Both the position numbers and the translations under genes were made by a program. The notes under the pieces were generated by a model. It did not search any database and was not told where the DNA came from. It saw nothing but the letters and a program-made list of their open reading frames with translations. 61,888 nt of DNA. Source: Cellulophaga sp. F20128. GTDB taxonomy: Bacteria > Bacteroidota > Bacteroidia > Flavobacteriales > Flavobacteriaceae. The stretch is from assembly GCF_023015805.1 (NCBI RefSeq), contig NZ_JALKBA010000021.1:1-61888 (forward strand), in the 5' to 3' direction. Of this stretch, positions 7,135-15,685 are shown piece after piece (position 1 is the stretch's first letter; the number at the start of each line of letters is the position of its first letter).

Positions 7135-7316
7135 AACACTGTTTTCAAAAAAGCAATATGTAATCCTGACTTTGGGCTTAAACAAAGGTCATTGCGCTTT
7201 TGATACTGATCGAGAGAGAACGTACCCAATCATCAGCTAAAAGTAATTTGATCAAACGCTAATTGGCTTTTTTCTTTTACGTATCTTAGATACACAACTC
7301 TAAAAAAAATTAAACC
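7135..7316. repeat. Cassette-junction repeat F (degenerate)
   Basis: Non-coding stretch related to repeat E: AAAGTAATTTGATC at 7250-7263, a shared CGCTAA..GGCTTTTTT tract, TTTTACGTATCTTAGAT and ACACAACTC near 7292. No GTT boundary is present at the expected 25-nt offset, so its right end seems decayed or rearranged. No gene is seen up to 7394. Confidence 0.5.
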
Positions 7317-7394
7317 CAGAAATATCGATAGAACCCCATTTAGCCCTGCATTATGACTAATTCATATTAAAATATAAACTTAAAATAATATATT

Positions 7395-8402
7395 ATGAAA
7401 GTAAATGGATATGCTGCCACTGAGCAAAAAGCAAGACTAACTCCTTACTCATATGACTTAGGAGCAATAGGTTCTGAACAAGTTGATATTAAAGTTTTTT
7501 ATTGTGGAATATGTCATTCTGATTTGAGTATGATTAATAATGATTGGGGAATGACCCAATATCCAATTGTTCCTGGTCATGAAATAATTGGGGAGGTAAT
7601 AGCAATAGGGAATGCTGTTAAAAATGTTAGGGTTGGAGACAAAGTGGGATTGGGCTGGATGTCGGCATCATGTATGAGCTGTGAACAATGTATGGATGGT
7701 GAACACCATCTTTGCTCAAAGGGGGAGGCTACTATTGTAGGTAGAAATGGAGGATTTGCAGACAAGGTTCGTGGACATTGGTCATGGGCTATTCCGCTAC
7801 CGGAAGGTATTGATATGAGTAAAGCAGGACCTTTATTATGTGGAGGGATTACCGTTTTTAATCCTATAATACTGGCTGGAGTAAAACCCACGGATAAGGT
7901 TGGTGTTATTGGAATTGGAGGCTTAGGACATATGGCCCTTAAGTTTTTAAAACACTGGGGATGCGAAGTAATTGCTTTTAGCTCCAATCCAAATAAAAAG
8001 AAGGCCATTTTAAATATGGGTGCAAGTCAGGTGATTGATTCTACATCGCCCGAAGAATTAGAAAGTATCACCGGAAAACTGAATTTTATATTGAATACTA
8101 CAAATGTATCATTAGATTGGAATTCTTATTTGACCGCATTGGCACCCAAAGGAAGATTTCATACGGTAGGAGCTGTTTTGGAGCCGATGGCAATTCCTGC
8201 ATTCAGTTTAATTATGGGAGAAAAATCGGTAGGAGGAAGTCCAATTGGTAGTCCTGCATTAACCAAAACTATGCTTGAATTTTGTGTTAGACACAAGATT
8301 TATCCAGATGTTGAAGAATTTCCAATGGAAAAAGTAAATGAAGCAATTGAACACCTTGAAAATGGCAAAGCTAGGTTTAGAGTAGTATTGAAAAATAAAT
8401 GA
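7395..8402 (+). CDS. Zinc-dependent NAD(P) alcohol dehydrogenase (YahK/CAD type)
   Basis: A 335-residue medium-chain dehydrogenase of the cinnamyl-alcohol/YahK branch, expected to interconvert aldehydes and primary alcohols. Catalytic zinc ligands are visible in YCGICHSDL (Cys40) and GHEIIGEV (His62, Glu63). The structural zinc site is the four-cysteine lobe Cys93, Cys96, Cys99, Cys107. The nucleotide fold shows GVIGIGGLGHMALKFLKHWG. Most relatives in this branch use NADPH. Length is near normal. Its stop overlaps the start of the GT39 gene by 4 nt (ATGA), so the two are translated together. The preceding 270 nt hold only a degenerate junction repeat. Confidence 0.88.
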   Translation: MKVNGYAATEQKARLTPYSYDLGAIGSEQVDIKVFYCGICHSDLSMINNDWGMTQYPIVPGHEIIGEVIAIGNAVKNVRVGDKVGLGWMSASCMSCEQCMDGEHHLCSKGEATIVGRNGGFADKVRGHWSWAIPLPEGIDMSKAGPLLCGGITVFNPIILAGVKPTDKVGVIGIGGLGHMALKFLKHWGCEVIAFSSNPNKKKAILNMGASQVIDSTSPEELESITGKLNFILNTTNVSLDWNSYLTALAPKGRFHTVGAVLEPMAIPAFSLIMGEKSVGGSPIGSPALTKTMLEFCVRHKIYPDVEEFPMEKVNEAIEHLENGKARFRVVLKNK

Positions 8403-9916
8403 ATAGACAAACGAAACTTGTAATATGGTTTTTTTGCTTCCTCAAATTAGCGCTTCATTTAATCGCTGACAGCAACTCAGGTTTTCAAGGAGACGAACTG
8501 CTTCATATAGAAGCTGGAAATAATCTTGCGTTTGGATTTATGGAGTTTCCTCCTATAATTGGATTGTTAGCCTTTATCCAAAACTTGTTCCAATCAGAAT
8601 CTGTTTTTATACATCACATTTTTTCTCATATTGCCGCACTTCTAATTCTCATTTTTGTTTCCAAAATCACAATCGAATTAGGAGGAAAAACCAAAGCTGT
8701 TTTTTTGGTTTTATTGTGTATCATCATTGCCCCGGCCTTTGGCCGTTCACAACAGCTGTTTCAACCCGTAGTTTTTAGTCAATTGTTTTGGGTCCTGAAC
8801 TTCTTTTTACTGACTAAATATGTTAAAAATCTTGACCGAAACTATTTATGGCTGTTGACCTTTGGCGCTGCCCTGGCTTTTTTGACGAAATACGATGCTG
8901 TGTTTTTTATTTTCGGAGTTTCATCTTTACTTTTTTTTACATCGACCAGGGTAGCCTTAATAAAACACAAATTTTGGTGGCATATTATCGTTTTTATCCT
9001 TTTGATAAGTCCAAATATAATATGGCAAATAGTTCATGATTTTCCAGTGCTGAAAATGTTTCATCGTCTTTATGAAACTCAGCTAGTTGAGCAAACCCCA
9101 TTAGCCGTTTTACAAGGCCTTTTAATGGCTTTAAACCCTTTAAGCTTGCTCATTACTATTGCCGCAATTATTTCTATGGCCCATCATTCAATGAAAGCCT
9201 ATAGGCCCCTAATAATTTCAATGCTACTATCCTGTATTTTTTTAGCATTCAGCCAAGGAAAAGGGTACTACTTTTACCCTATTGCTCTAACGGTTTTACC
9301 TTTTGGTGGTGTTTTTTGGGAACACTTTATACTACCAAAAAGGAAATGGTTGATTTATCCAATCGGGTTTATTTTATTCATCGGAGTTTTATTGATACCA
9401 TTTGGAATGCCTGTATTTGCATTGGAAAACTATTTAAAACACGACTATCCTTATGAAAATAGAGAACCCGTAAAGGGTGGCCTTTTCAATGTAAAATATG
9501 ATGAAAGGTATACAAAAGAAAAATGGACAGCTACGCTCAAGGAATTGCAAAATGTGTACGACAGCCTTCCCAATTCAGAAAAAAACAATACTATAATTTG
9601 GGGAAAACATTACGCACAAGCTGGCGCAATTAATCTGTTTCAAAAGCACTATGATTTACCAAAGGCATTTTCTTTACACGGAAGTTTCTACAATTGGGTT
9701 CCAGAAGGAGAAATGCCTGAAACAACATTATGTTTGGGTTACAATATAGGTGGCTTTTTTAACGAATATTTTGAAGAAGTTACTAAAGTAAAAACAATCT
9801 ACAACCCTTATGCGGAGAATGAAGAAGAAGTACATCAGCACATTTTTATTTGCAAAAAACCAAAGCAGTCATTTGGCAGGTTAAAAACCTTGTTTAAAGA
9901 CCGCGTATTTGAATAG
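8399..9916 (+). CDS. Membrane glycosyltransferase, GT39/ArnT-like
   Basis: A 505-residue integral membrane protein with about ten helices and a C-terminal soluble domain (from about residue 335). It matches the GT39 PMT/ArnT superfamily. The first extracytoplasmic loop bears the family acidic pair in QGDELLHIEAG (Asp32, Glu33), the proposed catalytic site for sugar transfer from a polyprenyl-phosphate donor. The motif LAFGFMEFPPIIGLLA is typical of bacterial members. Donor and acceptor are unknown. The gene is coupled to the alcohol dehydrogenase by the 4-nt overlap. The pair ends at ACCCGAAC (9925-9932), which opens a junction repeat, so it probably travelled as one unit. Confidence 0.8.
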   Translation: MNRQTKLVIWFFCFLKLALHLIADSNSGFQGDELLHIEAGNNLAFGFMEFPPIIGLLAFIQNLFQSESVFIHHIFSHIAALLILIFVSKITIELGGKTKAVFLVLLCIIIAPAFGRSQQLFQPVVFSQLFWVLNFFLLTKYVKNLDRNYLWLLTFGAALAFLTKYDAVFFIFGVSSLLFFTSTRVALIKHKFWWHIIVFILLISPNIIWQIVHDFPVLKMFHRLYETQLVEQTPLAVLQGLLMALNPLSLLITIAAIISMAHHSMKAYRPLIISMLLSCIFLAFSQGKGYYFYPIALTVLPFGGVFWEHFILPKRKWLIYPIGFILFIGVLLIPFGMPVFALENYLKHDYPYENREPVKGGLFNVKYDERYTKEKWTATLKELQNVYDSLPNSEKNNTIIWGKHYAQAGAINLFQKHYDLPKAFSLHGSFYNWVPEGEMPETTLCLGYNIGGFFNEYFEEVTKVKTIYNPYAENEEEVHQHIFICKKPKQSFGRLKTLFKDRVFE

Positions 9917-9925
9917 AAAAACATA

Positions 9926-10028
9926 CCCGAACAATTCCTAAAGTTCATCGTTTGCTGATTACCAAAATGGTAATAACGCTACAAAAACTATCCTTAGTTT
10001 CGGCTACAGAAGCTATAGGACGTTAGAC
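9926..10028. repeat. Cassette-junction repeat G
   Basis: Short junction-like repeat. The left end AACAATTCCTAAAGTTCATC (9930-9949) resembles the left ends of repeats A and B. The stem TCCTA (9936-9940) pairs with TAGGA (10016-10020) next to the boundary GTTAGAC (10022-10028). That boundary is the only one in the window that fully fits the integron attC core GTTRRRY. Confidence 0.5.
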
Positions 10029-10059
10029 AAATCACAGCAACACACCTTTAGCTAACCCT

Positions 10060-10230
10060 ATGAAAAGCAATAAGAAATACTCATAACAAAGAGAAAAAAC
10101 AAGACGAATTATTAGAGTAGTGTTATTAATTGGAACACTCATCTCCTTGTTTTTTGTTCCATGGATGGTAGTTAAAGCGTGGATATTGCCCTTGGCCGAG
10201 ACAATTCAAGAGCAAGCAAATTTAAATTAG
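10060..10230 (+). pseudogene. N-terminal remnant of a beta-lactamase-family serine hydrolase
   Basis: A 57-codon frame: ATG at 10060, in-frame TAA at 10084 after MKSNKKYS, then an open frame with one membrane helix and the stretch FFVPWMVVKAWILPLAETIQ, ending TAG at 10230. From memory this matches the conserved N-terminal anchor of membrane-attached flavobacterial serine hydrolases of the beta-lactamase fold (usually PWxLVKAWxxPLPDTVQEQ). The entire catalytic domain is missing, so this is a broken fragment with a premature stop and a 3' truncation. It follows boundary GTTAGAC and may be the residue of a deleted cassette. A short membrane peptide from GTG near 10118 cannot be excluded. Confidence 0.45.
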
Positions 10231-10377
10231 CTAATTAATAAATGCTACTAAAAAGTGGAACCTTTTGTACTTCCTGAACCAAACAAAATGCATTTGAAAA
10301 CATTTGAGTTTGTACTAATAGACATTCCTTTTTCAACAAAACCGAAACCTTATTTTTCCAATCTAATAAGAAACAAA
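10231..10377. other. Intergenic, no feature seen
   Basis: AT-rich spacer between the gene remnant and the terminator of the adhesin operon. No reading frame with protein-like composition or structured repeat is visible. The cassette-like pattern stops here. Confidence 0.4.
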
Positions 10378-10402
10378 AAAGGGGTGTTGTATACACCCCT
10401 TT
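10378..10402 (-). terminator. Intrinsic terminator of the adhesin-porP operon
   Basis: Perfect stem AAAGGGGTGT/ACACCCCTTT (10378-10387 and 10393-10402) with a 5-nt loop. On the minus strand it is followed by a T-rich tract complementary to AAACAAAAA, 43 nt after the PorP/SprF stop. Confidence 0.8.
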
Positions 10403-10444
10403 AATAATTCATTCTATTTTATAATTTCAATTGTCTGTCTTCGT

Positions 10445-11332
10445 TTAAAATAAAAACTTCAATAAGACTTCATTGGTATTCTTGGCACTAGCCAATTCGT
10501 TTCGGGTACTTACCTCATAAGCATACCCCAAGAGCAATCTTTTTTTGATGCTAAAATTAATCAAGCCAGCAAAGGCTCCATCTGTTCTATACGAAGCACC
10601 ACAAGCTACATTATCATCAAAAGAAAGCATAGTGTTAATGTCTATAGATACCGGAGCTCCTCCTACATAACGCCCCATAACCGATGGCTTTAGCATAAGG
10701 TTGGTGCCAGGGTTTAATAAAAATGCATAGCCTGCCGTAGCATAAAGATGTGGTTTGGCCATAACTGCAGTGGCTATACCATTGTCGTTATCTGCACGTT
10801 CGGTAGACAACAATCTGGGTGCCGCCAAGGAAGCATACCATTTCTCACTTTTTAACAAAGCCCCAACACCTACATTAGGATTAAATTGAGAGATGGACGA
10901 GATACTTGGGTCTGCATTTACATTATAAGTTTCTAATCCAGCCGTATTTACACTATACGAATTGCCACCAGCCTTTATTCCTAAATAAAGATCTGTTGCT
11001 GAAGTTAGTTGTAACTTATAGGAAAAATCGATTCCTGTAAAGGTCTGACTCTCCACAAAGGTATTGCTGTTGTAAATGGATATTCCCATTCCCAAATTTT
11101 TGCCCAAGGTTGTTCCAAAAGACACCGCCTCTGCACTTGGAGCATCTTGAATACCCGTCCATTGCTGTCTAAAACTCGCAACAACCGTTGTTTCGCCGTC
11201 AACTCCAACATAAGCAGGGTTGTAGCTGTTCATATGGTACATGTAATTGGTGATTACCCCTTCTTGTTGGGCAAACAAACTTCCGCTCACGACTAAAAGT
11301 GTGCCTAAAATAATTTTATTTAAAATCTGCAT
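10445..11332 (-). CDS. PorP/SprF family type IX secretion outer-membrane protein
   Basis: A 295-residue beta-barrel protein of the PorP/SprF family. It has a signal peptide (about 1-21, ending SGSLFAQ), the family-typical YMYHMNSYNPAYVGVDG directly after it, and FRQQWTGIQDAP. The protein ends in an aromatic residue (LLKFLF), as outer-membrane barrels do. Such proteins help secrete or anchor specific type IX cargo, classically the gene immediately upstream. Here it follows the giant adhesin gene by 34 nt on the same strand, so its expected partner is that adhesin. Length matches the family. The promoter is shared with the adhesin, and the terminator follows at 10402-10378. Confidence 0.92.
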   Translation of the reverse strand: MQILNKIILGTLLVVSGSLFAQQEGVITNYMYHMNSYNPAYVGVDGETTVVASFRQQWTGIQDAPSAEAVSFGTTLGKNLGMGISIYNSNTFVESQTFTGIDFSYKLQLTSATDLYLGIKAGGNSYSVNTAGLETYNVNADPSISSISQFNPNVGVGALLKSEKWYASLAAPRLLSTERADNDNGIATAVMAKPHLYATAGYAFLLNPGTNLMLKPSVMGRYVGGAPVSIDINTMLSFDDNVACGASYRTDGAFAGLINFSIKKRLLLGYAYEVSTRNELASAKNTNEVLLKFLF

Positions 11333-11366
11333 AGTATTGTTTTCTTAATTGTATTTAATTGATTGG

Positions 11367-14300
11367 TTAACGTGAGGTGATATAAAGCCATCCTTCTTGG
11401 TCTACCTTGCCATCCCCTTCAAAATCGATCTGAAAATAATAGGATCCAGCATCTGGTAGTTTAGCGCCAAAATCTTTATAACGACCATCCCAAGTATTTT
11501 GGTAGTTCCGCGCAGAAAAGACTTCCTTACCCCAAGAATTAAATACCCTAACCAAAGAATTTGGATAATTTTCTATATTATAGATTGTCCAAGTATCATT
11601 AATTCCGTCTCCATTAGGCGTAAAAGATTGCGAAACATTTAATTCTACGGTATCACATACATCTCCCAAACCATCATTATCACGGTCTTCCTGCCCAGGG
11701 TTGTATATTGCTGGACAGTTGTCTAAAGAATCCTGAACCCCATCATCGTCCGCATCTTTCTGAGAATCTGCACAACCATTGGCATCAACAGCCTCATCTT
11801 CGGGAGAATCTGGACATTGGTCATCCGCATCATTAACCCCATCAAAATCAGTATCTTTCTGACTGTCTGAACAACCGTTAGCATCTACCGTTTCTCCTGT
11901 TGGAGTATTTATACACATATCAATAGCATCGGAAACACCATCGTTATCTGCATCCTTCTGACTATCTGAACAACCGTTAACATCTACTGTTTCTCCTGTT
12001 GGCGTAGCAGCACAAATATCAATAGCGTCTGAAACACCATCCTTATCTGCATCTTTTTGACTATCTGAACAACCGTTTGCATCTACCGTTTCTCCTGTTG
12101 GAGTAGCAGCACAGGTATCAATAGCGTCTGAAACACCATCATTATCTGCATCCTTTTGAGAGTCTGAACAACCGTTAACATCTACCGTTTCTCCTGTTGG
12201 CGTATCTGCACAGCTATCAATAGCGTCGGAAACACCATCGTTATCCGCATCTTTTTGAGAATCTGAACATCCGTTGGCATCTACCGTTTCTCCTGTTGGC
12301 GTAGCAGCACAGGTATCAATAGCGTCTGAAACACCATCGTTATCTGCATCCTTTTGAGAATCTGAACATCCGTTAGCATCTACCGTTTCTCCTGTTGGCG
12401 TATCTGCACAGCTATCAATAGCGTCGGAAACACCATCGTTATCTGCATCTTTTTGAGAATCTGAACATCCGTTGGCATCTACTGTTTCTCCTGTTGGAGT
12501 AGCAGCACAGGTATCAATAGCATCAGAAACACCATCGTTATCCGCATCTTTTTGAGAATCGGAACATCCGTTGGCATCTACTGTTTCTCCTGTTGGCGTA
12601 GCAGCACAAATATCATCAGCGTCTGAAACACCATCGTTATCTGTATCCTTTTGAGAGTCTGAACATCCGTTGGCATCTACTCTTTCTCCTGTTGGAGTAT
12701 CGGCACAGGTGTCAATAGCGTCTGAAACACCATCGTTATCTGTATCCTTTTGAGAGTCTGAACATCCGTTGGCATCTACTGTTTCTCCTGTTGGAGTATT
12801 AGCACAAATATCATCAGCATCAGAAACACCATCATTATCTGCATCCTTCTGACTATCTGAACATCCATTGGAATCTACTGTTTCTCCTGTTGGAGTATCA
12901 GCACAGCTATCAATAGCGTCGGAAACACCATCGTTATCTGCATCTTTTTGAGAATCGGAACATCCATTGGCATCTACCGTTTCTCCTTCAGGAGTACCCA
13001 AGCAGTTATCTAAACTATCTTTTATTCGATCTCCATCTTCATCAGGGCTAGGCGTACTTCTTTCATAACGAAAACCACCACCCATACCACGATCATCCCA
13101 TGATAAAATTTTAACATCAATATAGATGTCATCTGTAATAAGATGAACTACAAAATCTCTATTTTCAAAACAAGGTGGACACCAATCTATAAACGACATA
13201 TCATATGCCCAAGGTAAAAAATTAAGTGCTCCAAAATCTGCAGTGGTACCCTGTGCCCATTCGGTATCTATAGGAGATTGGTAATTAAAATCATCGTAAC
13301 TTGCTTCTTTGGCAATATTGAACAAGCTGCCATTATTATCTCTTGTAAATATTACATTATCCGTTAAAAAATCCTGATTCTCAGCATCGGTCCAATCAGT
13401 ATTGGATGTTTTTTCTACAATGAGTTTTGGCCCATCCCAGATAAATGGCAATGTGGGTACATTGTTAATTATTGGACTGGAATCACTTTCATTCCCCGCT
13501 AAATCGTAGGCCGTTAAACTGTAATAGTAAGTAGTATTAGCAGTTAAACCTGTATGGTTAAATTCATAATAGCTAATGTGGGAAAGGTCTGTAATCAAAA
13601 CCAAGGAGTTTTCATCGGTACCTCCGTATAAATGATACCCTACTGTATCTTCTGTATTGGAATCCCATTCTAGATGAATTTTATAAGGACCAGCAGTACT
13701 TGTGAATCCAATGGGAGTAAGTGGCTCTGTAACATCGGTACAACCATCTTCTTCCACAATCTCTCCAGCTGGTGTTTCAGGACAAACATCCTCGTAATTG
13801 GCAACCCCATCCTCGTCATCATCCAAAAAATTTAAATTGATGGTACCATTATTCTGTGCAATACTTGCTCTATTCACATCTACATCATAAATAGAGTTCT
13901 CATCAAATGGGGATATAGTTAGCTCCTCCGTTCCGTAAATAATACCCACAATATCTATTCCTAAAACATAGGTATTGCCACTAATAGATATACTAGCCGG
14001 TGATGAAGAGCCCAAGGTAGCATTGCCACCAGAAAGTGCAAATTGAAAGTCATTGGCCTCCAATGCACCAGACCCTAAATCTGAATTAAAAACGGGCCTG
14101 CTCATAGTTACCGACACCGTCCCATCATTGGGTGAATGGGTTATAGATGTTATAAAATTTGACAAAGAATTTCCAGAAACTACAATGGGATTCCCTAAAT
14201 AGTTAGTTCCATTATTTTCAAAAGAATTATTGGAAATTGTTGTTTTATTGTAATTGTTAGTACTCCAACCTGGGTTAATAATGGTTCCCGTATTCCCAGT

Positions 14301-15152
14301 AAAGGTATTCCCGTCAAAAAGCGTGTTATTGGTTCCTAAGGTACTTGCGCCCCAACCGTTATTTATCGCACTATAAAAAGAAAATAATTGATAGCCTGTA
14401 TTATTTGTAAACGTAGAGTTTAAAACCTGATACCTATTAAGTCCTCTAAAGTTTCCTATTTGATTGGTATTATCCGTAAAAATACAATCATCTATTTTTA
14501 CATATCGCTCTGTATAAAATATGATACCAGTATTGGAACTAAAGGTAGATCCCGTTACAGTGATTTTATTAGTATAGTCAGTTTCAATATCGGAGGTTGT
14601 ACTAGGTGTAGAACCATAATCACTTCTAAACAAAGTTGCTGAATTGTTACTAAATGTAGAATTGGAAATATTTAATGCAGAAGTACCTTCCCTAGACACA
14701 AATGGTGTGCTATTGGTTATACCTGTAAATACTATATCACTTGCATTTACAATTGATCTAGATACATGTAAAATACTTCCAGCACTAGAGGAACCACTTG
14801 CGCTATTCGTGAAAGTAAACCCAGAGATATCCAGAACGAAGCCAGTATTGACAACAAACATTTTATACTGATTGTCTCCAGAAATAGTAATATCAGTAGC
14901 TCCTGGACCTGTTATCACCATATTACTAGACACATTGGGAAGGTTGGAGGTCAAAGTAATTGTACCTGTTAACCCAGCATCAAAAATAATTTCATTGATA
15001 TTGATATCGGCATTGGCGGTAGTCATTGCCCAACGCAAGGTGCCCGAAGTGCCATCATCCGTAAGCGAAGTTACCGTGGCAGTAGTTTGCGCCCAAGATG
15101 CCGAAAAACATAAAAGGGCAATTAAATAAGTTAAAACAGTGTTCTTTTTCAT
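11367..15152 (-). CDS. Giant secreted adhesin with TSP3 repeats and type IX CHU-type C-terminal domain
   Basis: A 1261-residue cell-surface protein. It starts with a signal peptide (1-21, ending SASWAQ). Next is a right-handed beta-helix-like region of Asn/Ser/Thr-rich repeats (about 60-340), a lone calcium-type repeat (about 445-472), a fibronectin type III domain (about 480-575), an unrecognised domain with WCPPCFENRDF (about 575-715), and about fourteen thrombospondin type 3-like repeats (about 725-1170; unit DADNDGVSDAIDxCAxTPTG, 33 residues). The end is a gliding-motility-type C-terminal domain (FTPNGDGINDTWTI...YYFQIDFEG), a type B type IX secretion signal. Aspartates of the repeats should bind calcium. 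It is co-transcribed with PorP/SprF. The repeats are nearly identical in DNA (99-nt period), so copy number may vary. Ligand unknown. Confidence 0.9.
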   Translation of the reverse strand: MKKNTVLTYLIALLCFSASWAQTTATVTSLTDDGTSGTLRWAMTTANADININEIIFDAGLTGTITLTSNLPNVSSNMVITGPGATDITISGDNQYKMFVVNTGFVLDISGFTFTNSASGSSSAGSILHVSRSIVNASDIVFTGITNSTPFVSREGTSALNISNSTFSNNSATLFRSDYGSTPSTTSDIETDYTNKITVTGSTFSSNTGIIFYTERYVKIDDCIFTDNTNQIGNFRGLNRYQVLNSTFTNNTGYQLFSFYSAINNGWGASTLGTNNTLFDGNTFTGNTGTIINPGWSTNNYNKTTISNNSFENNGTNYLGNPIVVSGNSLSNFITSITHSPNDGTVSVTMSRPVFNSDLGSGALEANDFQFALSGGNATLGSSSPASISISGNTYVLGIDIVGIIYGTEELTISPFDENSIYDVDVNRASIAQNNGTINLNFLDDDEDGVANYEDVCPETPAGEIVEEDGCTDVTEPLTPIGFTSTAGPYKIHLEWDSNTEDTVGYHLYGGTDENSLVLITDLSHISYYEFNHTGLTANTTYYYSLTAYDLAGNESDSSPIINNVPTLPFIWDGPKLIVEKTSNTDWTDAENQDFLTDNVIFTRDNNGSLFNIAKEASYDDFNYQSPIDTEWAQGTTADFGALNFLPWAYDMSFIDWCPPCFENRDFVVHLITDDIYIDVKILSWDDRGMGGGFRYERSTPSPDEDGDRIKDSLDNCLGTPEGETVDANGCSDSQKDADNDGVSDAIDSCADTPTGETVDSNGCSDSQKDADNDGVSDADDICANTPTGETVDANGCSDSQKDTDNDGVSDAIDTCADTPTGERVDANGCSDSQKDTDNDGVSDADDICAATPTGETVDANGCSDSQKDADNDGVSDAIDTCAATPTGETVDANGCSDSQKDADNDGVSDAIDSCADTPTGETVDANGCSDSQKDADNDGVSDAIDTCAATPTGETVDANGCSDSQKDADNDGVSDAIDSCADTPTGETVDVNGCSDSQKDADNDGVSDAIDTCAATPTGETVDANGCSDSQKDADKDGVSDAIDICAATPTGETVDVNGCSDSQKDADNDGVSDAIDMCINTPTGETVDANGCSDSQKDTDFDGVNDADDQCPDSPEDEAVDANGCADSQKDADDDGVQDSLDNCPAIYNPGQEDRDNDGLGDVCDTVELNVSQSFTPNGDGINDTWTIYNIENYPNSLVRVFNSWGKEVFSARNYQNTWDGRYKDFGAKLPDAGSYYFQIDFEGDGKVDQEGWLYITSR
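11640..13025 (-). repeat. Tandem 99-nt coding repeats within the adhesin gene
   Basis: About fourteen head-to-tail 99-nt units, each encoding a TSP3-like calcium-binding repeat. Central units differ by only a few bases (for example the alternation AIDTCAAT / AIDSCADT), which implies recent duplication or gene conversion. The outermost units are more divergent. Confidence 0.85.
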
Positions 15153-15252
15153 TCTTTATGGTAATTTTAATTGATTGGTTATACGCTTGTAATAAATTTC
15201 CTATTCTGGGTAGTGAAGTTGCAATTGCAATTATTTTATTTTCCTACAGCGT

Positions 15253-15260
15253 CAAAAGTA
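15253..15260 (-). promoter_or_regulatory. Candidate -7 box of the adhesin operon
   Basis: On the minus strand the sequence reads TACTTTTG, a full match to the Bacteroidota TAnnTTTG element, 100 nt ahead of the adhesin start. A TTG lies 15 nt further upstream, closer than the usual spacing, so the call is tentative. Confidence 0.4.
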
Positions 15261-15685
15261 GTATTATACGTACACCAACTTGTATATTTAAAGTTCAAAG
15301 ATGTATAAGGGCCAATAAATGTTGTAAACGGAGGAATTGTCGTAGTTTAAGTAACTTCTGCTGCTCCCATTTGCTCAAAATGGATCTATATTATCCCATT
15401 ATTATAACTTTTGAAGTGTGGGTATTACCCATATTAGAGCTAAGAATACTAAAATATAAAAGCGAACTAAGAAAAAGTAAATTCTGACAGATTTCCATAC
15501 AGTAACATCAAAACCAGATCCAAAATAGTTAACCATAGCATAAGAATTATCTAGTATATGCTCTTGTAATTTATAGTGCAACTCATTGAATCGGAGAATT
15601 TCCTATGTAGCGTACAATCTAAATTTTAGTATATTAGTAAAAGGTAAACACCTTATATTCAACTGTAGTATCTATAAATCAGTTT
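15261..15685. other. Divergent intergenic region
   Basis: AT-rich region between the divergent adhesin operon and the hybrid sensor gene. Reading frames here (for instance 15098-15487) have no protein-like features. Regulatory sites for either operon must lie here, but apart from the -7 box I see no convincing palindrome. Confidence 0.4.

Noticed and set aside
1-10230. Canonical class integron with attI and intI
   Set aside because: No integrase gene, no attI-like site next to a promoter, and most cores deviate from GTTRRRY, so only the term cassette-like is used.
11640-13025. Tandem DNA repeats as a non-coding satellite or CRISPR
   Set aside because: The 99-nt period is in frame and encodes TSP3-like calcium repeats inside one long gene.
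15098-15487. 129-residue plus-strand frame upstream of the adhesin
   Set aside because: It overlaps the 5' end and upstream region of the adhesin gene in antisense and shows no domain or credible start.
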